DNA of 64,000 nucleotides from contig CAYMKU010000004.1 in NCBI GenBank assembly GCA_964391015.1, positions 62,001 to 126,000 of the forward strand, read 5' to 3'. The translations under genes were made by a program, and so were the position numbers. The notes under the pieces are model-generated. The model searched no databases and had not been told where the DNA came from. It saw nothing but the letters and a program-made list of their open reading frames with translations. The stretch's first letter is position 1. The number at the start of each line of letters is the position of its first letter. The stretch comes from XYD12-FULL-36-8 sp964391015 (GTDB taxonomy: Bacteria > Bacteroidota > Ignavibacteria > Ignavibacteriales > Ignavibacteriaceae). This document shows positions 18,660 through 26,823 of the stretch, piece by piece.

Positions 18660-20411
18660 TCAATATGACACAACAATTGTTTTAGTGATATTCTCGCCAC
18701 CGTTATCACTGTCGATAATAATTTGGTAAAGATATAAACCAGGCCTAACTATTTTTCCGTTATTATCTCTTCCATCCCAGGTGATTCCATTATCGGCAAT
18801 GAAAGCAAAAGCACCTGTTTTATCATCATAAAGGTCTTTTACTAATTTCCCTGTCAAATCGTAAATTTTTACTTTTAATTCTCTTGTTTGCTTTCCTAAA
18901 TCATTCCTAGGTTCTGCAATATTTCCAAGAAAGAATTCAATATTTGTCAAATCATTTATTCCATCGTTATTAGGTGTAAATGGATTGGGGGTCGCTTTTA
19001 CTGATATTAATAATTTGTCAGGAACGCCATCAGTAATTATACTCCAAGCTTGAATATTGTTAACAACTTTCGAATCAACTTTCTGAGGATTATTAGCAAC
19101 TTGCTTAGAACTGATTTTAGCAATGTAAGGACTTACTCCCAAAAACGGTGTAGATAAAAACCTAACCTCTATTCTGGAATTAACTTTTATTGTTGAACTA
19201 AATACTAATACAACTTTACTCGCCGAAACTGAAGACAAATAACTGACAGATACTCCATTAACTTTGGCATCACGTATAGTGGCGGGTGAAGGAGTAAGAA
19301 TCAGTAAGGTATCAATACCGTAATCAGAATTATCAAATGATGCATCAATAACTAGAGTAAATTCATTTTCCTTTAGAATCTGAGAAATTTGGGGAGTAAT
19401 GAAAGCATCTGTACCAGAAGCAATATTCTTATTATCATAATTAACTTTAACTTCATCTACTAAAGGCGAAAGCAGATTAGAAGTAGTTAGTTTGACCCGA
19501 TATTGAATATATTTCCTAGGTTCATAAACTTCAAAGAGAGAACGGGAATTAATTATTTCATCTCCAAACTGACTCCAGGTAGAATCAAATGTTGTTGAAT
19601 TTCCTGTTCTAAAATTAAATGAAACACTGGTTCCCTCAGGAATATCTGCTTTATATTCAAAAGTTCCAAAGTTGACATTTTGCCCTGCATTCCTTACTGA
19701 AGAATAAAAGAAACCTTGTGGTAAAAACCCCTCTCCGTAAATTTCAACTTCAGCAATTGTTGTGCTGTTAATTTGTGGTATCACATCTATCACAATTTTT
19801 ATATATTGTGAAACAATGGCATCAAATTCTGCTACAGGATTAACAACCTGATTATCTAACTGTTGATAAACTCTTTCCATAGTCAATGTGTCAAGTCCAG
19901 CAAAGATCGAAAAACCTCTTGGTCTGAGAGCTATGTTTCCAGAAAAGGTGGTCATAACTACCTTCTTCACGTTTCTAACAGCTTGTAAATCAATAATAAT
20001 GTAAGTTCCTGGTTCAGCTCCTTGATTACCCCCGACAATTGAAATGAATGTTGATTTGCTACCATCAACTAGCTTATTACCATTCTTCCAAGCAGTATCT
20101 GTAGGAGCTACTCCCAGGTAAACAATGTAGGCAGAGCGTCGCAAAGCAAGATTTTCGTTTTCACCTGTTTGAAGCTGAAAAAATCCAGGAACTGACTTAT
20201 AATCAATCGAAGAAGTGTTAATAGTATCCACCTGACCAGACTGATTAAAGGTTGTATCAACAAAAAAGCTCTGTGAATGAAGTTTACTTGATGAAAAGAG
20301 AAAGGAGATAAGAATTCCCAGTAATAATTTTTTTATGTAAGACTTGTATGGATTCACATAAACAATCAGGTCAGAAAAGCTGTGATTTTCGCAGATAGAT
20401 TTTTGTATCAT
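18660..20411 (-). CDS. surface protein with discoidin-like and CHU_C/FlgD-like C-terminal domain
   Basis: 583 residues from ATG 20411 (the open frame also has a TTG four codons earlier). The hydrophobic signal (KKLLLGILISFLFSSSKLHSQ) begins only about 32 residues in, so either the leader is long or the true start is further downstream at a non-ATG codon. Residues about 85-220 look like a discoidin/F5-8C beta-sandwich (DLQAVRNVKKVVMTTFSG, YIKIVIDVIP, IAEVEIYGEG). The last 105 residues carry NPFTPNNDGINDLTNIEF, KIYDLTGKLVKDL and WDGRDNNGKIVRPGLYLYQI, the CHU_C/FlgD-like fold used as a type IX signal or adaptor. First gene of the thirteen-gene minus-strand series; no clear promoter seen in the 100 bases ahead. 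Confidence 0.75.
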   Translation of the reverse strand: MIQKSICENHSFSDLIVYVNPYKSYIKKLLLGILISFLFSSSKLHSQSFFVDTTFNQSGQVDTINTSSIDYKSVPGFFQLQTGENENLALRRSAYIVYLGVAPTDTAWKNGNKLVDGSKSTFISIVGGNQGAEPGTYIIIDLQAVRNVKKVVMTTFSGNIALRPRGFSIFAGLDTLTMERVYQQLDNQVVNPVAEFDAIVSQYIKIVIDVIPQINSTTIAEVEIYGEGFLPQGFFYSSVRNAGQNVNFGTFEYKADIPEGTSVSFNFRTGNSTTFDSTWSQFGDEIINSRSLFEVYEPRKYIQYRVKLTTSNLLSPLVDEVKVNYDNKNIASGTDAFITPQISQILKENEFTLVIDASFDNSDYGIDTLLILTPSPATIRDAKVNGVSVSYLSSVSASKVVLVFSSTIKVNSRIEVRFLSTPFLGVSPYIAKISSKQVANNPQKVDSKVVNNIQAWSIITDGVPDKLLISVKATPNPFTPNNDGINDLTNIEFFLGNIAEPRNDLGKQTRELKVKIYDLTGKLVKDLYDDKTGAFAFIADNGITWDGRDNNGKIVRPGLYLYQIIIDSDNGGENITKTIVVSY

Positions 20412-20510
20412 TCGAACTCTCAAGAGTAAAGAGAAAATAAATATTATTTAAAAATAAAATGATTCCCCTTACAAAACAACCCTAGAACAGCAATACAAAT
20501 ATTTGCTGTA

Positions 20511-21473
20511 TCAAATTAATAGTTTCCCCTCTCGCATTATCATTATTCGGTCAAGATATACAGTCGGTTTTTTAATCACACCATCTAAATGCAGCGGAAC
20601 ATTTACGTCCCCTCCCATTGAAACATTATTTCCAAGGGCAATATGAACTGTACCCAAAACCTTTTCATCTTCAAGCAAAATTCCACTTAACCTTGCACTA
20701 TCATTAGTTCCAATTCCAAACTCAGCAATATTACGAGCATCTTTTCCGACATCGTTAAGTTGTTTTACTAGTTTCTTAGCCAATAATCCGCCTTTTATTT
20801 CCGTTGCACAGCCATCTTTCACTTTTATAGTGATGTTAACATTTTTTATCAGTCCAAGCCCTGCCATTGAACCGTCCACAATAAAAATTCCATTTGAGGT
20901 CCCCTCGACTGGAGCGAGAAATGTTTCTCCTGTAGGTAAATTTCCACTTTCACCTTTTGCATGAAAAAGTCCTTTACTTGCATACGCAGTCCTTCCCTTT
21001 ATACTAAACGAAATATCTGTACCTAAAGCCGATGTTACACGAACATAACTTCCCTTTTCCAGAATTTCTTTCAATTTAATTGACAACTTAGAAATTTTTT
21101 TATAATCAGCATTCATTCCCCGAATCATCACATCCTTGGTAATTCCAGGAAACGTTGCAACACGCACACCCTTTGATGAGGCTGCCCTTCTTGCATTTGT
21201 ATGTGTAAGTGATTTTGCTGTGGGACATAAAACCACATCATATTTCTGCATTAAAGTTGCAACTGCTTCCGGTGGCTCCTCACCATTAATTTTACCGGAT
21301 TTCATTTCAACATAAAGTGATTGATGTCCTAGCCGTGTAGCATTGGTATATAAAGCATAACCAATTTCTTTTTTTTGCTCATCGGTTATAACTAAAACTG
21401 TTTCATGCTTTTTTGCACCCATACATGTTTTAATTGCTGTAATACATGCTGAATCAAGTTTTGATAATGCCAT
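20511..21473 (-). CDS. M29-type leucyl aminopeptidase-like metallopeptidase
   Basis: 320 residues, cytoplasmic. Family landmarks of thermophilic aminopeptidases (peptidase M29) are present: SGNLPTGETFLAPVEGTSNG, NIAEFGIGTNDSARLSG, GTVHIALGNNVSMGGDVNVP and a C-terminal LDGVIKKPTVYLD; Glu, His and Asp in these blocks are the metal ligands in characterised members. At 320 residues it is shorter than the roughly 400-residue classical enzymes and fits the shorter branch of the family. Likely releases N-terminal amino acids from peptides. Stands alone between the envelope operon and the duplicated outer-membrane proteins. Confidence 0.8.
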   Translation of the reverse strand: MALSKLDSACITAIKTCMGAKKHETVLVITDEQKKEIGYALYTNATRLGHQSLYVEMKSGKINGEEPPEAVATLMQKYDVVLCPTAKSLTHTNARRAASSKGVRVATFPGITKDVMIRGMNADYKKISKLSIKLKEILEKGSYVRVTSALGTDISFSIKGRTAYASKGLFHAKGESGNLPTGETFLAPVEGTSNGIFIVDGSMAGLGLIKNVNITIKVKDGCATEIKGGLLAKKLVKQLNDVGKDARNIAEFGIGTNDSARLSGILLEDEKVLGTVHIALGNNVSMGGDVNVPLHLDGVIKKPTVYLDRIMIMREGKLLI

Positions 21474-21646
21474 TTTAATGTCTTTCTCAATAATATTGAT
21501 ATAAAGGAAATTCCATATTCAACTGAATAGCTGTGTTAAATCCATCATCTGCAAAGTACTATAAACTTGGGAAAGAAATGAATTGCCAGAAAAGTTTTTA
21601 ATTTCATGTACGCATAAATTTTTTCAAGACCGAGAAATTAGATCAT

Positions 21647-22423
21647 TTAAAACGGCGCTGCCAAATTCACTTGTAAAAGAGCAAATATTCCACCGGACTT
21701 AATAAAATTTTTCATTGCTGATCCTCCATCAGGAGTTTCCGCCAACAATTCACCACCGGCAAACTGCATTTCCGGTATTGAGAAAAAAGCATATCCACAA
21801 GTTGCTTCTACAGAAATATATGGAGGCAAAGGATAAAACAGCACACCAGCACCGGCAGATAATCCTATATTGTTGCCAGGGCTTTCGAGTTTTTGTTCAG
21901 AAGTCGTAAATGGATCTGAATATTTATATTCGAGCTTAGCACTATTCCACGTTAACATTGCATCCAGAAATTTCAGATAGAGTTTTCGACTTGCTTTCAA
22001 TGAGGTTTCAAATCCTATCCCAAAAGAAGTCAATGTTAAATCAAATTCCCTTTCAATCTTTCCACCAGAAGATATTGAAGCAGTTCCAGATTTATTTTCC
22101 TTCATCTGGTTGTAATTTACCTTAAACCCTATAAAAAAATCTTCAAGATGAAACTGGATAATATTTGCCCCAAAGGTGAATCCATGTGCAGTTCCAAACT
22201 TTTCCATTTTCGATATAGATGTGGACACATACCTAAAATTATCTCTTTCGATGTAGTTATTAAAACCGGCAGGATCAAAAAATTGGATTCCGTAACCAAC
22301 GTCAACACCGCTCTGCAACATTAACGAAACAATAAATTCACCGCTACAGCATTGTGCTGACAAATTATTCATACTAAAAAACCAAATAATCAAAATATAA
22401 ATTGCGGTGAATATTTTCTTCAT
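21647..22423 (-). CDS. outer-membrane protein, tandem paralogue A
   Basis: 258 residues. Signal peptide to LSAQ, then an immediate Cys-Cys (QCCSGEF). The rest is a beta-rich sequence (GYGIQFFDPAGFNNYI, FTFGANIIQFHLEDFFIGFKVNYNQM, NIGLSAGAGVLFYPLPPYISVEA, GYAFFS) ending in Phe, so a small outer-membrane barrel is likely. It is roughly half identical by eye to the gene immediately upstream (22563-23348). No function recognised. A 139-bp gap separates the pair. Confidence 0.65.
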   Translation of the reverse strand: MKKIFTAIYILIIWFFSMNNLSAQCCSGEFIVSLMLQSGVDVGYGIQFFDPAGFNNYIERDNFRYVSTSISKMEKFGTAHGFTFGANIIQFHLEDFFIGFKVNYNQMKENKSGTASISSGGKIEREFDLTLTSFGIGFETSLKASRKLYLKFLDAMLTWNSAKLEYKYSDPFTTSEQKLESPGNNIGLSAGAGVLFYPLPPYISVEATCGYAFFSIPEMQFAGGELLAETPDGGSAMKNFIKSGGIFALLQVNLAAPF

Positions 22424-22562
22424 TGTGATCCTTATAAATCAATTCCAAAATTTAAATTGATGTGAAATCCAACTTTTAAAATCATCACTTAGAAAATAAT
22501 AAGATAAATGACAAAAAAAATAATTTGTAATATAAAGTATTTATTTTTTATCCAATACATTA

Positions 22563-23348
22563 TCAGTTGAATGGTATGGCTAAATTGAGCTGTACAAATG
22601 CAAACAATCCTCCCGATTCTACAAAGTCAGTCATCACTCCGCTACCGCTTGGAGTTTGGGATAAAAATGAACCGCCCGATTCAAACTCCATTTGATCAAT
22701 TGAAAAAAAGGCATAACCAACTGTTCCTTCTATTGCAATGTATGGCGGAAGTGGATAAAAAGTTAGCCCGGCACCTGCCGAAAAACCTATGTTGCTTTCA
22801 ACACTTTTTAACTTTTGCTCTGATGAAGTTGTTGCATCACTATATTTATTATCAAGGGATGCTGTATTCCAAGTAATCATAAGATCAAGAAATTTGACAT
22901 CTAAGCGCTTAGCAGCTATATAAGCACCTGTTAAACCAAATCCGAAAGTTCTTAGAGTGAGATCATATTCCCTTTTAGCTGTTACACCAGGTGAAATATC
23001 TGCAGTTGCAGAATTTTTTTCATTCATTTGATGATAGGCAGCTTTAAACCCAATTAGAAAATTATCAACTTCAATCTGAGCAATATTAGCACCAACTTTA
23101 AATCCCACTGCCTTTCCAAACTTTCCCATTTTAGTTTTTAGAGTTGATGAATGCTCCTGATTGTAAGCTTCAATATAATTGTTAAACCCTGTTGGATTAT
23201 AATATTGAATTCCATAACCACCATTTATTCCACTTTGAACTAACATGGCTAAAACCAAATCGGCTCCGCAACAGCCCTGAGCATATAAATTACTCTTTTC
23301 AAAAAACAAAACTAAGATAATTGAGATAGTGAAAAGGATTTTCTTCAT
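22563..23348 (-). CDS. outer-membrane protein, tandem paralogue B
   Basis: 261 residues. Same architecture as its downstream neighbour: signal peptide to LYAQ, Cys-Cys three residues later (QGCCGADLV), shared blocks GFNNYIEA, GFKVGANIAQ, LIGFKAAYHQM, FYPLPPYIAIEG and VGYAFFSID, and a C-terminal PFN. A tandem duplication is clear. Both lie between a peptidase and an MFS transporter, without tight coupling to either. Role unknown. Confidence 0.65.
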   Translation of the reverse strand: MKKILFTISIILVLFFEKSNLYAQGCCGADLVLAMLVQSGINGGYGIQYYNPTGFNNYIEAYNQEHSSTLKTKMGKFGKAVGFKVGANIAQIEVDNFLIGFKAAYHQMNEKNSATADISPGVTAKREYDLTLRTFGFGLTGAYIAAKRLDVKFLDLMITWNTASLDNKYSDATTSSEQKLKSVESNIGFSAGAGLTFYPLPPYIAIEGTVGYAFFSIDQMEFESGGSFLSQTPSGSGVMTDFVESGGLFAFVQLNLAIPFN

Positions 23349-23394
23349 AGTTTGTACTTTCGTTTAGTGATTAGTGATTTATTTAAATAGGTTG

Positions 23395-24762
23395 CTATGC
23401 TCGTTTATTAATAGTACCAAGTTCAAGTCCATGGCCCGATTTTCCTTTCTCAGATATTCTTAATAGAAATGCGAACAGCAAGCCAAAAAATCCTAATGAA
23501 GAAAAAATCCACATTCCTATGTTGTATCCATTAGGATTCGCTGCACTAGCATGAGCAGCATCATTTGCAAATCCAATCAGTAAATTAAACCCAAACAATC
23601 CAATATTTTGAATCATCGTCATCAACCCATAAGCCGTACCGAGTTTTTCAGACTTTACAATCAAAGCAACCGACGGCCACATTATAGCTGGAATTAATGA
23701 AAAGGCAATTCCCATCATCGTCATAGGCAAAATTAAATATTTTGGAATGGCTGCATTTATATCAAAAAAATTGATGTTGATGTTAAAAAAATCAGTGTTG
23801 ATTAAAACTTCAGGTTTTCCAAATTTGTAAGCCATCATTATGTAAACAGGAATAATTAAAAGTGAGCCGAACATCATTAATAATGATCTTTTACCAATTT
23901 TATCTGCAAGTAAACCAAACAATGGAGTAAATATCATTGCCGCTAAAGTGAGAATGCTCGATAAATTTCCGCCTACTTCTCTGCTTGTACCATGTGCCTC
24001 TTGGAAAAACTTTATCGCAAAAGTCTGAAATGGAAACATTGCTGAATAAAAAGTCACGCACAAAGCAGTAATAAACCAAAATGATTTACCGAATTTAAAT
24101 ATCTCCTTAAACTCAATTTTATCCTGTTCCCCTTCTTTTGGCATCGAATAATTTTTGGTTGCATAAACATCAAGGAAGAAATATATAATTGCACAAATCA
24201 ATGCGAAAACACCAGCTACCACAGTAACCCATAATGGATTTTGCCAATAACTAAATAAATTTTTTCCCCAAGTTGGAGAGTTTAGTGCAAGAAAAGAACC
24301 TAATCTTGCAACTGTAAGATTTAAACCAAAAGCAAAAGATAACTCCTTACCTTTGAACCAACGTGCAATAACTGTGGTGATTGCAACAATCATAGATTCA
24401 GCACCCAAACCAAAAACTAACCTTCCTGCTGCCATCAAAAACAATTCACCGGTAATGGCTGTTAATATTGCTCCAAGCATTATCAAAAATGTGAAAATGA
24501 AGACTGATTTTCTTGTACCAATTCGATCTATAATTATTCCACCAACAAGAACCATGATGATATTTGGAAAACTGTAAATTGCGTTCAGTAATCCAATATT
24601 TGAATCGGAAAAACCTAACTGGGACTTGAGAAGATCCGCAAGCGGACTTATACTGTCATAAATATAATAGTTACCAAACATTGCCAAACTAACGAAAAGT
24701 AGGACTGTCCATCGTAATAGATTTGAAGGTTCGGGAAGTTTTTCTTGTAAAGTGTTATTCAT
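23395..24762 (-). CDS. major facilitator superfamily transporter
   Basis: 455 residues with twelve predicted membrane helices. MFS signature loops are present after helix 2 (GGIIIDRIGTRKSV) and after helix 8 (GLLADKIGKRS), and a helix 5 with RLGSFLALNSP. An extra hydrophilic stretch about 310-335 (GKPEVLINTDFFNININFFD) sits between helices. Substrate cannot be told; position next to peptidases and an OPT transporter suggests peptide or amino-acid-related traffic, but this is only context. The terminator at 24796-24845 separates it from pepD upstream. Confidence 0.85.
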   Translation of the reverse strand: MNNTLQEKLPEPSNLLRWTVLLFVSLAMFGNYYIYDSISPLADLLKSQLGFSDSNIGLLNAIYSFPNIIMVLVGGIIIDRIGTRKSVFIFTFLIMLGAILTAITGELFLMAAGRLVFGLGAESMIVAITTVIARWFKGKELSFAFGLNLTVARLGSFLALNSPTWGKNLFSYWQNPLWVTVVAGVFALICAIIYFFLDVYATKNYSMPKEGEQDKIEFKEIFKFGKSFWFITALCVTFYSAMFPFQTFAIKFFQEAHGTSREVGGNLSSILTLAAMIFTPLFGLLADKIGKRSLLMMFGSLLIIPVYIMMAYKFGKPEVLINTDFFNININFFDINAAIPKYLILPMTMMGIAFSLIPAIMWPSVALIVKSEKLGTAYGLMTMIQNIGLFGFNLLIGFANDAAHASAANPNGYNIGMWIFSSLGFFGLLFAFLLRISEKGKSGHGLELGTINKRA

Positions 24763-24795
24763 TATTTCTTCAATTGTGCTTAATAAAAAATAAAT

Positions 24796-24845
24796 AAGTC
24801 AAAGCCAATGGACAAATTACATTATCACACCATTAACTTTGACTT
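24796..24845 (-). terminator. terminator after pepD
   Basis: Stem AAGTCAAAG/CTTTGACTT (24796-24804 with 24837-24845) extended by an inner AATGG/CCATT pairing, followed on the minus strand by an AT-rich tail with a run of six T. It lies just past the pepD stop and before the MFS start. Confidence 0.75.
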
Positions 24846-24862
24846 AGCTTTGGATTGCAAAA

Positions 24863-26323
24863 TTAATTTTGCGGGATGTTTCTAAGAACACCCTTAAGCA
24901 AATCATAAAATAACGGCACAGTATCGAATTTTAATTTTTCATCAGGTGAATGAACACCAAACATTGTTGGACCAAAAGAAATCATATCCATTCCAGGATA
25001 TTTTTCACCTATGATGCCACATTCCAATCCTGCGTGAATTGCTTTTACTTCAGGTTCTTTACCGTATAAATTATGATAAGTTGATTTCATCACTCCTAAA
25101 ATTCCGGAATGAACATCAGGTTTCCAGCCAGGATAGCCATCTCCGTAAGTTATATCGGCACCAGCTAGTTCGAATACAGATGAAACCATGTTTACAATAT
25201 CGGTAATTTCTGTTGCAATCGAGCTTCTCTGACTCGTAACTACATTAACAATTTTACCTTCTGTAATTATTGTTGCAAGGTTTGTTGAAGTCTCAACGAG
25301 TCCTGGAATGTCAGGCGACATTGTAATCACTCCATGCGGAATAGCATAAAGTGCATTCAACAATTTTCTTTGAGTTTTAGGATCCATCACTTTTGAAGGT
25401 GTTGGATGTTTTTCTATCGAGACATTTAGATCAGGTTCATTTGTTGCCAATTCAACTTTTACTGTTTGATTGAAATTCTTTACAAACTTTTTCAAAGTTT
25501 TATCAGATGATTTAGGAACTGTAACAACCGCAAAAGCTTCTCGTGGAATTGCATTATGTTTGTTACCGCCTTCAATTTTAGCCAAGCGTATTTTGTAATC
25601 CTTTGCAAATGTCCAAAGTAATCTTGTAAGAATTTTTATTGCATTTCCTCTTCCAGCATGAATCTCCAATCCAGAGTGACCACCTTTCAAGCCAGCAATT
25701 TTAATTTCATAAGATGATGATCCACCTGGGGTTTTTTCGGCTGAGAACTTAAATCTTGCTTGAGTGTTTTTCCCTCCTGAACATCCGATGTAAAGACTTC
25801 CTTCTTCCTCTGAGTCTAAGTTGATAAGAATCTGTGCTTTGAGAAAACCAGATTTTAAGCTTGATGCACCAGTCAATCCTGTTTCTTCATCCAATGTAAA
25901 TAAGCATTCGATTGGGCCATGAACTAAATTTTTATCTTCCAGAACTGCAAGTGCTGTTGCTACACCGATACCGTTATCGGCACCCAATGTCGTTCCTTTT
26001 GCCTTCACCCATTCACCGTCAACGTATGGAATTATTGGGTCGTTATCGAAATCACGTTCAACATCCCTATTCTTTTCACATACCATATCAATATGGCTTT
26101 GAAGACAAACAGTTTTCAGGTTTTCCATCCCAGGTGAAGCAGTTTTTCGAATAAGGATATTCCCAAATTTGTCTCTCAAAGTTTCTAAATTATTTCTTTT
26201 CCCAACCGATACAATGTACTCTGCAACTTTTTCTTCTTTTTTTGAGGGGCGAGGATATTTACATATTTCCTCAAAATGATTGAACACATCTTGCGGTTTA
26301 AGATGACCTAATATTTTTCCCAT
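24863..26323 (-). CDS. pepD: aminoacyl-histidine dipeptidase (M20, PepD type)
   Basis: 486 residues, the usual length. Co-catalytic M20 metal ligands are visible: H77 and D79 in LQSHIDMVCE, D116 in TLGADNGIG and the catalytic Glu pair E146-E147 in LFTLDEETGL, followed by a late His in AIHAGLECGI and FGPTMFGVHSPDE. The lid/dimerisation domain lies between about 190 and 390. Cleaves dipeptides such as carnosine-type Xaa-His in the cytoplasm. The start overlaps the end of the PqqD-like gene by 26 bases, so the two are co-translated. Confidence 0.93.
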   Translation of the reverse strand: MGKILGHLKPQDVFNHFEEICKYPRPSKKEEKVAEYIVSVGKRNNLETLRDKFGNILIRKTASPGMENLKTVCLQSHIDMVCEKNRDVERDFDNDPIIPYVDGEWVKAKGTTLGADNGIGVATALAVLEDKNLVHGPIECLFTLDEETGLTGASSLKSGFLKAQILINLDSEEEGSLYIGCSGGKNTQARFKFSAEKTPGGSSSYEIKIAGLKGGHSGLEIHAGRGNAIKILTRLLWTFAKDYKIRLAKIEGGNKHNAIPREAFAVVTVPKSSDKTLKKFVKNFNQTVKVELATNEPDLNVSIEKHPTPSKVMDPKTQRKLLNALYAIPHGVITMSPDIPGLVETSTNLATIITEGKIVNVVTSQRSSIATEITDIVNMVSSVFELAGADITYGDGYPGWKPDVHSGILGVMKSTYHNLYGKEPEVKAIHAGLECGIIGEKYPGMDMISFGPTMFGVHSPDEKLKFDTVPLFYDLLKGVLRNIPQN

Positions 26324-26708
26324 TAAAATCTCCTTTAAAATTAATTTCGTTAAATGTTATAAAATTATATTGATAAAGTTGAGTGAGAAACTTTGTAAGC
26401 CGTTCATTGACAGGCTGCACTTTTTCTCCAAACTTGTTTGTTAGTGATTGTGAAATTTCATGAACTTTTTTTCTGCCATCCATTTCTACCCATGTTAAAG
26501 AACCAAAATCATCCAGATTTGCTTTTATATATGGAAACTTTAACCTTGGCATAAGAAAGTTTACCAAAAATTTATTTTTGAACTTTGGAACTAATACAGA
26601 AATTTTTCCCGACTCTTCTACATGATGATCATAAAGCCGTTTGGGAGTAAGTTCCAAATAATTTATTGAACTGTTTATCTTATTCTTCTTTAGAATTTTT
26701 TCCAGCAT
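26298..26708 (-). CDS. PqqD-like small protein
   Basis: 136 residues, no signal. The second half (NLDDFGSLTWVEMDGRKKVH, EISQSLTNKFGEKV, NERLTKFLTQLYQYNFITF) follows the PqqD winged-helix pattern: a D-x-x-G-S/T-x-x-W start, then E-I-x-x-x-L and a closing hydrophobic helix. PqqD relatives bind precursor peptides or leader sequences for radical-SAM and other modifying enzymes, but no such enzyme or precursor is seen here. Instead it overlaps pepD. It may be an adaptor presenting peptides (inference); family placement is moderately sure, function not. Confidence 0.6.
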   Translation of the reverse strand: MLEKILKKNKINSSINYLELTPKRLYDHHVEESGKISVLVPKFKNKFLVNFLMPRLKFPYIKANLDDFGSLTWVEMDGRKKVHEISQSLTNKFGEKVQPVNERLTKFLTQLYQYNFITFNEINFKGDFNGKNIRSS

Positions 26709-26823
26709 ATTATTTTAGACTAAAGAAATCATTTTCTCTTAATATTGAGTAAGATATGGCACAATTTAAATATCAGCCTTCGACTGACATTTTAAAATTC
26801 ACTTAGTACTCATTATTCAGTTA

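Noticed and set aside
10126..20411. Core type IX secretion (Por/Gld) operon
   Set aside because: Only a PorV-like gene and surface domains are present; no GldK/L/M/N or SprA-size protein is found.
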